Positions 53,458 through 62,977 of a stretch of 64,000 bases of DNA are shown piece after piece. The notes beneath the pieces were generated by a model. That model was not told the origin of the DNA, searched no databases, and was given only the letters and a program-made list of their open reading frames with translations. The position numbers and the translations under genes were made by a program. The number at the start of each line of letters is the position of its first letter. The stretch's first letter is position 1. This stretch comes from MTP4 sp052056915 (lineage in GTDB: Archaea; Halobacteriota; Methanosarcinia; Methanosarcinales; Methanosarcinaceae): positions 868,001 through 932,000 of the forward strand of contig NZ_CP195119.1 in NCBI RefSeq assembly GCF_052056915.1. The letters are read 5' to 3'.

Positions 53458-54155
53458 CATAATAATATACATCTTAACATTTAATATGCTTTGCGTTAGA
53501 ATAAAATACTTTTTAAAGTGGACGGCTTTCTCCATCCACCTTCCATTCCCTGCAAGCCGGAACTGTCGAGGAAGAAGTCCTCTCGCCTGCAAAAGATAGA
53601 ATATTTCCCGAAAACGGGAGATACAAACTACTCTTTTCAGGAATTTTTTTCGGAAAAATAGGTACATTTCAAACAGGTATCTAAAAAATACAAAGTTTAT
53701 AGTAAAAAGGTATAAATTTTATAGTAATAAATTTAGTGAATTTTATAATAAAAATAGGGAAGATAATTATAATTTACGCATTATCCTCAATTTATTTCAA
53801 AGCATGTAAACAATCTTAAAAGAGATTTAAAGCTCTTTGAGGGTTTTTATGGATAAATAACTGTTTTAAATTATTATTTTTTAAGGAAGAAAATCAATGT
53901 TCTTAAATATCATAATTTTTAATTAATGATATTTAAATGAGATAATAAAAATAAAGCTGCAGTCGGCAGAGGACTTTCACCATTTCCTTATTGGAACCTG
54001 CAGGTTGGGAGCTCCCTGAAAGTAGTTACCCAAGGTTCCTGAAAGTAGTTCCCCAAGGTGCCTGAAAGTAGTTCACCTGAAGGTGCCTGAAAGCAAACTT
54101 TGCAGGCTGCTCCTTCCCTGAATCACAATTATTTTATTTTGAAGGTTTGATCCCA
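53458..54155. other. Gene-free region with direct repeats
   Basis: No supported gene in ~700 bases. The first part upstream of tnpB should hold the element's left end, not identified. From 54,015 to about 54,100 are three to four copies of CCTGAAAGTAGTTCCCCAAGGTG (23-25 bp), ahead of the alanine symporter gene. Confidence 0.6.
54015..54101. repeat. 23-25-bp imperfect tandem repeat
   Basis: Copies at 54,015, 54,038 and 54,061, and a partial at 54,086, about 55 bases before the symporter start, possibly within its 5' leader. Confidence 0.88.
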
Positions 54156-55622
54156 ATGGTAGTCAATTCAATATTCGAGTTATTTAACTCACCAGAAATA
54201 CTCTCCCTTTTGAATAGTATTGACGGGCTTGTCTGGGGACCCCCTCTCCTGCTCCTGCTGGTAGGAACCGGAGCATACCTGACCCTGCGCCTGAAACTCA
54301 TCCAGGTAACCAAACTGCCCCTTGCCCTGAAAGATGTGGCACGTTCCCGAAAAATCGACACCACCGCCCAGGGAGACGTATCAAGCTTTGCGGCCCTCTG
54401 TACGGCCCTTTCGGCAACGATAGGGACTGGAAACATTGTCGGAGTTGCTACAGCCATCGCAAGAGGAGGTCCTGGAGCTCTTTTCTGGATGTGGCTTGCA
54501 GCCTTCTTCGGGATGGCAACCAAGTATTCCGAAGCCCTCCTTGCCGTCAAGTACAGGACCGTTGACGAAAACGGGCAGATGTCCGGCGGGCCCATGTACT
54601 ACATCAAGAACGGGCTTGCGGACAAGAGCTACAGCGGCGTGCTTGCCAAGCTCTTCGCTCTCTTCGGGATCTGCGCAGCCAGTCTCGGGGTGGGCACCTT
54701 TACCCAGGTAAACGCAATCGTAAGTTCCGTGGAAGCCACCTTCGGTGTCCCAAAAATCGATACCGCAGTCATCCTGGCCCTGCTGGTCGCCCTGGTAACC
54801 ATCGGCGGGATCAAGAGCATCTCCCGGGTTGCCCAGTTGCTTGTCCCCTTCATGGCAGTTGCCTACGTGCTCGGCTGCCTCACGGTTATCGGCCTCAACA
54901 TAGGAAACCTGCCCTCGGCAATCGCCCTGATCCTTAAGAGCGCCTTTACCCCGACCGCCGCCTCCGGAGGTTTCCTCGGCGCAGGCGTTATGCTTGCAAT
55001 CCAGATGGGCGTTGCAAGAGGGATTTTCTCGAACGAGTCAGGCCTTGGAAGCGCCCCTATCGCTGCAGCCGCGGCCAAGGTAAAAGAGCCTGCAAAGCAG
55101 GGCCTGATATCCATGACCGGGACCTTCTTCGACACGATCATCATCTGTACCATGACCGGGCTGACCCTCATCCTCTCCGGGTCCTGGACAAACGGAGCAA
55201 GTGAAGCCGCCCACATGACCAATGCTGCCTTTTCGGGAACCCTTGCGAGCTTTGGCTCCTACATCGTGACCATAGGCCTCATCTTCTTCGCCTTCACGAC
55301 CATCCTCGGCTGGAACTACTACGGAGAACGCTGTATGGAATACCTTGCCGGCGTAAAAGGTATCCTCCCCTACAAAGCCGTATACGTCTTCCTGGTAGCA
55401 GCCGGCGGTTTCCTCTCCATCGAAGCCGTCTGGATCATCGCCGACATCTTCAACGGGCTCATGGCTTTCCCGAACCTCATCGCTCTCCTCGCCCTGAGCG
55501 GAGTCGTGGTTGCGGAGACAAACAAGTACTTCAAGTCCCTTGAAGCAAAGCAGTCAGGCGTCGGAACACCCGCAGGCACCCCTGCTCCCGAAGCCGTTGC
55601 AGCAGCCGAAGAAGAAGATTAA
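54156..55622 (+). CDS. Sodium:alanine/glycine symporter (AgcS family)
   Basis: 488 residues with about ten membrane helices. Hallmarks: GDVSSFAALCTALSATIGTGNIVGVATAI, GGPGALFWMWLAAFFGMATKYSEALLAVKYR, GQMSGGPMYYIKNGL, GVARGIFSNESGLGSAPIAAAAAK, and FFAFTTILGWNYYGERC. I use the ATG at 54156, ten bases after GAAGG; TTG at 54147 is an alternative. The C-terminus is acidic (AAAEEED). A second paralog follows 1.5 kb downstream. It takes up alanine or glycine with Na+. Confidence 0.94.
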   Translation: MVVNSIFELFNSPEILSLLNSIDGLVWGPPLLLLLVGTGAYLTLRLKLIQVTKLPLALKDVARSRKIDTTAQGDVSSFAALCTALSATIGTGNIVGVATAIARGGPGALFWMWLAAFFGMATKYSEALLAVKYRTVDENGQMSGGPMYYIKNGLADKSYSGVLAKLFALFGICAASLGVGTFTQVNAIVSSVEATFGVPKIDTAVILALLVALVTIGGIKSISRVAQLLVPFMAVAYVLGCLTVIGLNIGNLPSAIALILKSAFTPTAASGGFLGAGVMLAIQMGVARGIFSNESGLGSAPIAAAAAKVKEPAKQGLISMTGTFFDTIIICTMTGLTLILSGSWTNGASEAAHMTNAAFSGTLASFGSYIVTIGLIFFAFTTILGWNYYGERCMEYLAGVKGILPYKAVYVFLVAAGGFLSIEAVWIIADIFNGLMAFPNLIALLALSGVVVAETNKYFKSLEAKQSGVGTPAGTPAPEAVAAAEEED

Positions 55623-55902
55623 GGTTGCAGCATTACCTGTTCAGAAACAGTCCTTCAAGGGATTGTTTCTTCCCTTTTTCCTTTTTCATTCAGCTTTCAT
55701 TCACATTTCAGTTTTAGTGTGCATTTCTTCAGTTTTTCATATCATTTATCGTTCACCTTTCATTTTAGAGATGCGTTTTTTCACTTTTTCTGACATATCA
55801 GGTTTTCAGTTGCCTTTGTCCGGCCTAAAACTGTCTCTCTAAAACTAAAATCTGAAGAAGCCGGACGAAAAGTACTAAGAGAATGAAAAAAAATCTATAG
55901 CT

Positions 55903-56298
55903 ATGGCAGTGCTAAAATCAATCCGGATCGACAGCGAGCTGTATGCGGAATTACAGGAAACCGCCGGAGAATATGGATACAATACCGTTACAGCTGCGAC
56001 CAGGGCAGCAGTCAGGCAGTTTATTGACTCGCTCAAAAAAGGAGAGAGCGAAAGCGAGAGCGTGAGCTGGAAAGAGGCCGAGTATATCGAGAGTTTGAAA
56101 GAGGAATCCAGAATATTGAAAGAGTCCCTGGAAAAAGAAAGGCAAAACTACGACGAACAGGTCAGGATACACAGGGAATATATGGCACAGGTTTCTCCAT
56201 TACTCAAGGAAAAAACGAAAAGCAAGAAAAGCGAGAAAGGCAAGAAAAGCGGGAAAAGCGAGAAGAGCAAGAAGAACGAAAAAAACAAGAACGTTTAA
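55903..56298 (+). CDS. Ribbon-helix-helix-like protein with coiled coil and basic tail
   Basis: 131 residues. The N-terminal ~45 (AVLKSIRIDSELYAELQETAGEYGYNTVTAATRAAVRQFIDSLKK) look like a ribbon-helix-helix DNA-binding domain. A coiled coil follows (EAEYIESLKEESRILKESLEKERQNYDEQVRIHREYMAQV), ending in a Lys/Ser tail (SEKGKKSGKSEKSKKNEKNKN). It is probably a DNA-binding or nucleoid-type regulator; target unknown. It lies between the two alanine symporter genes. Confidence 0.78.
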   Translation: MAVLKSIRIDSELYAELQETAGEYGYNTVTAATRAAVRQFIDSLKKGESESESVSWKEAEYIESLKEESRILKESLEKERQNYDEQVRIHREYMAQVSPLLKEKTKSKKSEKGKKSGKSEKSKKNEKNKNV

Positions 56299-57143
56299 AC
56301 TTCCGGACCTGGACAAACGGCATCATCAAAGCAGACTGCATGGCCAAAACCTCCTTTTAGGCTAACCTTGCTACCTCGGGTTCCTGCATAAGCCCAAGAA
56401 ACCTGGAAATCCGGGAAATCCAGAACCCCGGACAAACGCCGATTTCCAGATTCCATGCCCAACCCACGTTCGCCGAAGGCGAACGGCCTGCCCCTGTAAG
56501 AATGCTTTCAAACTTCTCATGGAATTCTTGCCCGATAGCTCAAGCGCCGATTCAAAATCACAATCATTTTCATAGACAGCCAGTGAATTAAATATAAAGT
56601 AAGACCACAGCTGCGAATTGCATTTCAAGAACTAGAAAGTACACTTAAATAACTAAAAAGTGTATCTCAATAACTAAAAAGTGCATCCCAATAACTAAAA
56701 AATATATCTCAATGACTAAAAAGTGTATTCAAACAACTAAAAAGTTCATTCAAATAACTAAAAAGTGTATCTCAATGACTGGGGGATATACCTCGATGAC
56801 TAAAAAGTATATCCTGATAACCGGCCAGAAGAGTTCGGAAAATGTAAAGGTTGAGTTTGGAATCAGGGTACTGGGCGTTACCCGACTATAATCCTGAGAG
56901 TTGTAGGACGGGTGAAGGGTGAATAATAATCCTTCATTCATTCAACTTTCAGGGAAAAGCCGTTCACTTCGTGAACAGGGGTGGGCATGAGAACTGGCTA
57001 CTAAACGGGAACCCTGTTCCCAATTGCATACGAACGCATGGAAAAAATCCGGGAAATCCAGGGTTAGGCTTCAGACAGAATTCTATCCAACGGATTGAAC
57101 TTCCCCTCCGGCATCAACGTTTAATATAAACCTTACACAAATA
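56299..57143. other. Gene-free region with hairpin and tandem repeat
   Basis: No supported gene in ~845 bases. It holds a perfect hairpin at 56,467-56,485 (CGTTCGCC, GAA, GGCGAACG) and a 21-bp repeat tract at 56,648-56,825. Minus-strand frames over the tract are repeat-derived. Confidence 0.6.
56648..56825. repeat. 21-22-bp degenerate tandem repeat
   Basis: About eight or nine copies of AATAACTAAAAAGTGTATCTC with substitutions. No unique spacers, so it is not CRISPR. Confidence 0.9.
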
Positions 57144-58568
57144 ATGAGTGGGGAATCTTTTCTTATTGCTTCGACGGGGGTCAGGAATTCGATGGAACTG
57201 CTGGGTATGGACATACTTGAGGTTTTGACGAGGATAGACGGCTTTGTCTGGGGGCCGCCTCTCCTTATTTTGCTGGTGGGAACAGGGATTTTCCTGACTT
57301 TGAGGCTGGGGCTGATCCAGATCTTCAGGCTGCCGCTTGCCCTTAAATATGTGCTGAATTCGAGGAAATATGAAGCCGGAGTCCTTGGGGATGTTTCAAG
57401 TTTTGCGGCACTTAGTACTGCACTTTCGGCGACAATCGGGACGGGAAACATCGTCGGGGTGGCAACAGCGGTCAAGACTGGGGGGCCGGGGGCACTTTTC
57501 TGGATGTTTCTTGCGGCTTTTTTCGGGATGGCGACCATGTATTCCGAAGCACTCCTGGCGGTCAGGTACAGGACCGTGGACGCTAACGGGCAGATGTCCG
57601 GGGGACCGATGTACTACATTAAAAATGGGCTTGCAGGAAAATGGTACGGCCGGGTGCTTGCCCCACTCTTTGCCTTTTTCGGGCTTAATGTGGCACTTTT
57701 CGGGATCGGGACTTTCCCACAGGTAAACGCCATCGTGGACTCGGCGCGGATTGCTTTTGATATCCCGGAAGTCCTGACTGCGGTTGTGCTGAGCCTGCTT
57801 GTGGCATTTGTCACGCTCGGGGGGATCAGGAGGATTGCGGCGGTTGCCCAGCTCATGGTGCCTTTCATGGCAATTGCGTATGTGCTCGGCTGCCTGATAA
57901 TTATCGGGGTGAATCTGGATAAGGTTCCTGCGGTTTTTTCCCTGGTCATCAGTTCAGCTTTTACCGAGACCGCGGCAAGGGGAGGGTTCCTGGGTGCGAG
58001 CATGATGCTGGCCATCCAGATGGGAATTGCCAGGGGGATTTTCTCAAACGAAGCCGGGCTCGGGAGTACACCCATTGCAGCCGCAGCCGCAAAGGTCAAG
58101 GACCCGGCAAAACAGGGGCTGATCTCCATGACCGGGACCTTTTTCGATACCATCGTAGTTTGCCTGATGACCGGAACCGTGCTAATCATGACGGATTCCT
58201 GGACAGGGGACCTGGAAGGGGCTTACATGACCAGCTACGCCTTTTCCACCGTGCTCTCCGATATAGGGAGCTATATCGTGACCGTGGGCCTGATCTTCTT
58301 TGCGTTTACCACCATCATCGGCTGGAACTATTACGGGGAACGCTGCACGGAATTCCTCTTCGGGGTCAGGGGCATTCTTCCTTACAAAATACTTTATATC
58401 CTGATTGTTGCCTCCGGCGCCTTCCTGACCCTGGAAATGATCTGGGTCCTGGCAGATATCGTAAACGGACTAATGGCTTTCCCGAACCTGATTGCCCTGC
58501 TGGCTCTCAGGAAGGTCATTGTGGCCGAGACTGGAAAGTATTTTGAAAACCTGAAACTGAAGAGCTAA
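57144..58568 (+). CDS. Sodium:alanine/glycine symporter (AgcS family), second copy
   Basis: 474 residues, strongly similar to the product of 54,156-55,622 along the whole length (GDVSSFAALSTALSATIGTGNIVGVATAV, GGPGALFWMFLAAFFGMATMYSEALLAVRYR, GQMSGGPMYYIKNGL, GIARGIFSNEAGLGSTPIAAAAAK). An ATG at 57192 (MELLGMDILEVLTRIDGFVWGPP) has AGGA upstream and matches the paralog's start better than ATG 57144. Codon use differs visibly from the first copy, so the duplication is not recent. Confidence 0.94.
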   Translation: MSGESFLIASTGVRNSMELLGMDILEVLTRIDGFVWGPPLLILLVGTGIFLTLRLGLIQIFRLPLALKYVLNSRKYEAGVLGDVSSFAALSTALSATIGTGNIVGVATAVKTGGPGALFWMFLAAFFGMATMYSEALLAVRYRTVDANGQMSGGPMYYIKNGLAGKWYGRVLAPLFAFFGLNVALFGIGTFPQVNAIVDSARIAFDIPEVLTAVVLSLLVAFVTLGGIRRIAAVAQLMVPFMAIAYVLGCLIIIGVNLDKVPAVFSLVISSAFTETAARGGFLGASMMLAIQMGIARGIFSNEAGLGSTPIAAAAAKVKDPAKQGLISMTGTFFDTIVVCLMTGTVLIMTDSWTGDLEGAYMTSYAFSTVLSDIGSYIVTVGLIFFAFTTIIGWNYYGERCTEFLFGVRGILPYKILYILIVASGAFLTLEMIWVLADIVNGLMAFPNLIALLALRKVIVAETGKYFENLKLKS

Positions 58569-58706
58569 AAGCAAGAATATGAAAGCAAGCAGTTGAAACT
58601 CAACCTGACAAGTAAAAACACCCCTGATGGAGTATAGAGGAATACAACCCGATGCAGGTTGCAAATAAAGTGCAACGGTTATAAGCATTCCAGCGGATTG
58701 TTAACT

Positions 58707-60035
58707 ATGAAGTCCACCAATCCGGAGAAACCCTTGAGGGCTTTAAAGCCGAGAACTAAAAGAACAAAAACAGGCTCAAATAAAGCCCCCGCAGCCACTT
58801 TGCATTTTACAGCTGCCGTACTGATGATAACCCTAATCCTGGAACTTATAGCGGCCCCTGCTTCTGCAACCGTCATATCAGGGGACACCCGGCTGGAGGT
58901 CGAAGTAGCTGAAATCACCCCGAACCCTGCAAGACCAGGGGAAGACCTGCTGATCAGGATCAACATTGAAAATACGGGGAACGATCCGGCTGAGAACGTG
59001 AAAATCGGGATTGAGGAGCTTGACCCTTTTATTTTCAAGTACAGCACCTCAAAAACCTACGGATCCGGGACCAACACTGAACGCATCTTTAAAATCGACC
59101 AGATCCGGCAGCGCTCTAAAGTGGAACTGAACTTCCATTATCGGGTTGATTCGAGAGCCACTTCGGGTGTCCAGCAACTCGAGTTTACCGTCGAAGACGG
59201 AAACGGAGCCAGCTTTTCAAAAAGGATCCCAATAAGGGTTGAAGGAAACCCCGACCTTGTGCTCGTGGGCACGCAGATTATTCCGGCAGGCCTGGTAGGA
59301 AGTGAAAATCCTTCTACGGATTCCCTGGTCCCGAATCAGGAGTTCTACCTCCGGACAACGGTGAAAAACGCCGGGAACGGGGACGCAAAGAACGTTCGGG
59401 TCATGCTGGATATGAACGGATCCTCCCCAATCATTTCCCTGGAAGATAACGTCCGTTTCCTGGAAAAGCTGGAAGCCGGAAGTTCGGAAAACCTTTCTTT
59501 CAGGCTTTTGCTCGGGAGCAATGCCGAAGTTCAGCCCTACAAGCTCCCCCTCCGGATTACCGCTTCGAACGAAGCCGAGACCCTGCAGATCGACAAGAAC
59601 CAGGAAATAGGGATCAACGTACTGCACAAAGCCGAGGTCGATATCGGAAGCCTGAAATTCGACCCGGAAATCCCGGTGAAGGGCCAGGAAGTCTCCATGA
59701 TCATCAGGCTGGAGAACGTGGGCGAAGGAGAAGCCCGCTTCGTAAAAGCAAAACTTGAAGGGCTTGATGCCAGCGGCTCTACCAGCGCTTTTCTGGGCAG
59801 GCTCGAAAAGGACGACGACGCCCCGGCAGTTTTTACCTTCATCCCGGAAAAAACCGGGGAGCAGGAAGTCACCCTGCTTGTGGAGTATGAAGACGATTTC
59901 GGGCAGCACCAGCTCAGCGAAGACCTGACGGTAAACGTGATAAACGATTCGAACAGCAAAGTCCCCCTTCTTATTGGATTGCTGGCAGTGCTTACCGTGG
60001 CGGTCTTTTTCATGAAGAAGAAAGGAAAACTCTAA
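58707..60035 (+). CDS. COG1361/CARDB-type surface protein
   Basis: 442 residues from ATG 58707. A basic N-terminus and hydrophobic segment (LHFTAAVLMITLILELIAAPASA) form a signal peptide or anchor. Three extracellular CARDB-like beta domains follow (VEVAEITPNPARPGEDLLIRINIENTGNDPAENVKIGI; LVLVGTQIIPAGLVGSENPS..; IGSLKFDPEIPVKGQEVSMIIRLENVGEGEA). A C-terminal helix (VPLLIGLLAVLTVAVFFM) with a KKKGKL stop-transfer ends it. It lies just upstream of an ABC permease and ATPase with which it probably forms an export or lipoprotein-type system. Confidence 0.88.
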   Translation: MKSTNPEKPLRALKPRTKRTKTGSNKAPAATLHFTAAVLMITLILELIAAPASATVISGDTRLEVEVAEITPNPARPGEDLLIRINIENTGNDPAENVKIGIEELDPFIFKYSTSKTYGSGTNTERIFKIDQIRQRSKVELNFHYRVDSRATSGVQQLEFTVEDGNGASFSKRIPIRVEGNPDLVLVGTQIIPAGLVGSENPSTDSLVPNQEFYLRTTVKNAGNGDAKNVRVMLDMNGSSPIISLEDNVRFLEKLEAGSSENLSFRLLLGSNAEVQPYKLPLRITASNEAETLQIDKNQEIGINVLHKAEVDIGSLKFDPEIPVKGQEVSMIIRLENVGEGEARFVKAKLEGLDASGSTSAFLGRLEKDDDAPAVFTFIPEKTGEQEVTLLVEYEDDFGQHQLSEDLTVNVINDSNSKVPLLIGLLAVLTVAVFFMKKKGKL

Positions 60036-60078
60036 GAAAAAAGCTCTGAAACAAAAGCTCTGAGCTCCAGAATAACAT

Positions 60079-60150
60079 AAGAAACAGAGCAAGAAATAAA
60101 GCAAGAAACAGAGCAAGAAACAGAGCAAGAAACAGAGCAAGAAACAGAGC
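60079..60150. repeat. 12-bp tandem repeat x6
   Basis: Six copies of AAGAAACAGAGC (one variant) between the CARDB gene and the permease gene. The unit is in the leader just before the permease ATG at 60164. Confidence 0.93.
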
Positions 60151-60163
60151 AGGATGCCTGATT

Positions 60164-61369
60164 ATGCTTGAAAAAGCGAAAGTCTCCTTCTTCCTTGCCG
60201 GCCGTTCCATAACAAGGGGCAATAAGGGGATCACGATCTTTACAATCTTTGTGCTGACCCTGATCTTCGTGCAGCTGGTGCTCTTCTCGAGCATGCTTGC
60301 CGGGGTCACGCTCAAGTTCAACGAGCTTATGGTGGACTACCAGACAGGAAATGTCGTGATCGAGCCCGAGGAAGAACAGCGCTACATCGAGGACGCCTCA
60401 GCCCTCCAGAAGAAGATCGAAAGCCTCCCCAGGGTGATCGGGACAACCGCCCGCCTTAAGACTTCCGGGAACTTCCGCTACAAGGAAAAGGAAATTGGAG
60501 GCACGGTATACGGAATTGACCCTGCGGACGAGAGCTTTGTAACGGCCATAGAAGACGCAATCATAAGCGGGGAATTCCTGAGCAGGCCCGACAGGGGCGA
60601 GATCATCCTGGGCAGGGAGGTTTCGGGAGGTTTCGGAGCCCTGATGGAATCAAGGTCTCTTGGCGGGGTGGAAGTCGGAGATACCGTTGAGCTTACCATC
60701 GAAGGCAAAACCCGGGAGTTCAGGGTAAAAGGAATTTACACCACCCGCTACTTCATGGCTGATGCCTCAGCCTACATAAACAGGGCCGACCTGGAAGAAA
60801 TGCTGGGCGTGGAAGGCCGGGACCTTGCCCAGGAAATAGCTGTCAGGACCACCGCAGGCACTGACGAGTATGAGACCCGCATGGCCCTTCTTTCCCTGGG
60901 TGTCAGGGAAAACATCCGCACCTGGCACGAGTTTGCCGGGATCCTGCGCCTGATCGAAAATACACTTGGCATGATCCGGAACATCATGAACGCGATCGGG
61001 CTCCTGATCGCCTTTGTAATCATCTTCGTGGTCATCTACGTAAACATCGTCAATAAAAAACGCCAGATCGGCGTCCAGAAAGCCATCGGGATCGAGCAGA
61101 ACGTTATAGTGGCATCATTCGTGCTCCAGGCCATGCTCTATGCGGGCACCGGGGTTATCCTGGGCTACTGCTTCATGCGCTTCGGGCTTGCCCCCTATAC
61201 GGTAGCCCACCCGGTGGAAATCCCCCTCGGAACCATGAGCCTGAAACTGGACGACGCCGAAGCAATAAACCGGGCAGTCCTCCTTTTCCTGGCTTCCATC
61301 GTCGGCTCCGTGATCCCGGCCTACAAACTGGCACAAAAAGACCTCCTGGAACTGATCTGGGATAAATGA
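60164..61369 (+). CDS. ABC transporter permease (MacB/FtsX-type)
   Basis: 401 residues: N-terminal helix (GITIFTIFVLTLIFVQLVLFSSMLAGVTL), a large extracytoplasmic MacB-like domain (about 50-270), and three C-terminal helices (AIGLLIAFVIIFVVIYVNIVNKKRQIGVQKAIGI, then VIVASFVLQAMLYAGTGVILGY, and RAVLLFLASIVGSVIPAYKLAQKDLLELI). It pairs with the ATPase encoded 15 bases downstream. Such complexes are mechanotransmitters for export or lipoprotein release; the substrate is not known. The CARDB protein may be its partner. Confidence 0.92.
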   Translation: MLEKAKVSFFLAGRSITRGNKGITIFTIFVLTLIFVQLVLFSSMLAGVTLKFNELMVDYQTGNVVIEPEEEQRYIEDASALQKKIESLPRVIGTTARLKTSGNFRYKEKEIGGTVYGIDPADESFVTAIEDAIISGEFLSRPDRGEIILGREVSGGFGALMESRSLGGVEVGDTVELTIEGKTREFRVKGIYTTRYFMADASAYINRADLEEMLGVEGRDLAQEIAVRTTAGTDEYETRMALLSLGVRENIRTWHEFAGILRLIENTLGMIRNIMNAIGLLIAFVIIFVVIYVNIVNKKRQIGVQKAIGIEQNVIVASFVLQAMLYAGTGVILGYCFMRFGLAPYTVAHPVEIPLGTMSLKLDDAEAINRAVLLFLASIVGSVIPAYKLAQKDLLELIWDK

Positions 61370-61384
61370 GAGGGAGGTGAAAAT

Positions 61385-61480
61385 ATGGAAGACGAAATGG
61401 AAAATGAAATGGAAGACAAAATGGAAGACAAAATGGAAGACAAAATGGAAGACAAAATGGAAGACGAAATGGAAAATGAA
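61385..61480. repeat. 12-bp coding tandem repeat x8 with an ATG in each unit
   Basis: Eight 12-base units, ATGGAAGACAAA and variants, at the very start of the ATPase gene. Each begins with ATG in frame, so copy-number change alters only the length of an acidic N-terminal tail and several starts are possible. Confidence 0.95.
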
Positions 61481-62179
61481 TCAGAGATCCAAAAAAACGA
61501 CACCATCATCGAAGGCATGGATATCGTCCGCACCTTCCGGATGGGCGAAGTGCAGGTAAGGGCTCTCCGCGGGGTTTCCGTTAAAGTCCGACGCGGAGAG
61601 TTCGTCGCCATCATGGGTCCGAGCGGCTCGGGCAAGACCACTCTCCTGAACCAGCTTGGAATCCTGGATACCCCCAACTCCGGTAAAGTCGTAATAGACG
61701 GCACCGATACCTCTGCCCTTTCCGAAAAAGAAAAAGGAAAATTCCGCCTCCATAATCTGGGCTATGTCTTCCAGGACTACGCCCTTCTCCCCGAACTCAA
61801 TGCCGCCGAAAACGTCTACCTCTCCCTCATGATGCAGGGCAAAAGCAAAGAAGAATACGAGTCCGCCGCAGCCGAAATCCTGACCGCAGTCGGCCTGGGC
61901 GACCGCCTGGCCCAGCTCCCCTCCAAAATGAGCGGCGGCCAGCAGCAGCGGGTCTCAATTGCCCGGGCGCTTGCCCATTCCCCAATCATCCTTTTCGCCG
62001 ACGAGCCCTGTGCAAACCTGGATTCCGAGACCTCAAAGGAAGTCCTGGACCTGTTCAAGAAGTTCAATACGGAATACGGGCAGACGATCGTGATGGTTAC
62101 GCATGAGGAATGGCATGCTGCATATACTGACAGGGTGATAAAGCTGAAGGACGGGGTAGTTGTGGACGAGAATATGTAA
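61385..62179 (+). CDS. ABC transporter ATP-binding protein (MacB/LolD-type)
   Basis: 264 residues. A 32-residue acidic repeat (MEDE/MENE/MEDK) precedes the standard ATPase: Walker A GPSGSGKTTLLNQLG, Q-loop YVFQDYALLPELNAAENV, signature KMSGGQQQRVSIARAL, Walker B ILFADEPCANLD, switch MVTHEEW. The SD GGGAGGTGA supports the first ATG at 61385, although seven more in-frame ATGs follow within the repeat. Coupled to the permease. Confidence 0.95.
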   Translation: MEDEMENEMEDKMEDKMEDKMEDKMEDEMENESEIQKNDTIIEGMDIVRTFRMGEVQVRALRGVSVKVRRGEFVAIMGPSGSGKTTLLNQLGILDTPNSGKVVIDGTDTSALSEKEKGKFRLHNLGYVFQDYALLPELNAAENVYLSLMMQGKSKEEYESAAAEILTAVGLGDRLAQLPSKMSGGQQQRVSIARALAHSPIILFADEPCANLDSETSKEVLDLFKKFNTEYGQTIVMVTHEEWHAAYTDRVIKLKDGVVVDENM

Positions 62180-62977
62180 AAAAGGTAATGTGACAAAAGT
62201 GAAAATGAACTTTCTTCAGAGGTAATGTTGGGTTGAAGCACATTATCTGCATTTTATTCCTGTGATTTCTTTCTAAGTAAAGTTGAATTGAGGCCCCACA
62301 TCATTTTCAAAATATTTGTGTGGAGCTCCCCTACTTTTTTAAATGAGTTTCAGGTGGTGATGAAGTGAATATGTTTTTTTATGTGACTGATGAAGCCGGA
62401 GATTCCACCGGATGAAGACGAATACGGGCACTTGTCCGGTGTTTTTGCCAATGCCGTAACTATAAATATTGAAGTGATAAGAATCAGGGAAAGTGTCAAT
62501 ACAAATTTTTAATCAATGTCAATTCAACAACCACTTTTTTGAAAAAGAAGCTATTAAAAAGATTCATTTTAAGAATGCAGGGTAAAAACACATTGTCCAA
62601 TATAAGCTTAGATGCGGAGTATTATATTATATTCAAAAATTAATATATACACTTTGACATAATTTAAGTAATATATATTTAAGCTGGATTTTCCGCCCTT
62701 TAAATGAACAAAATTTTAAATTGTCCCACTCAAATCAAAGGGTTAATATCCTCTTTTAAATAACTTTACAGGAAAATAAGACATGAAAAAAGTTTTAAAT
62801 TCCTCAAAAATATTATATCAAAAATTAATATCTTTTTAAAGAATTACCTGCTCAATATAATTTATTAATGAGTTTTCATCTGGAAATATATCCGATCAAT
62901 AATGAAATTGTTCGCAAAGTTTTTTTAGTAACATCCACAATATAATTACCAAATTACAACCGTGGTTTGAGATTATT
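62180..62977. other. AT-rich gene-free region
   Basis: Almost 800 bases with no supported gene. Long A/T tracts near 62,600-62,900. It probably includes the promoter of the following operon. Confidence 0.5.

Noticed and set aside
56648..56825. CRISPR-like array
   Set aside because: Units are contiguous and degenerate with no unique spacers; the same is true for the other tandem repeats.
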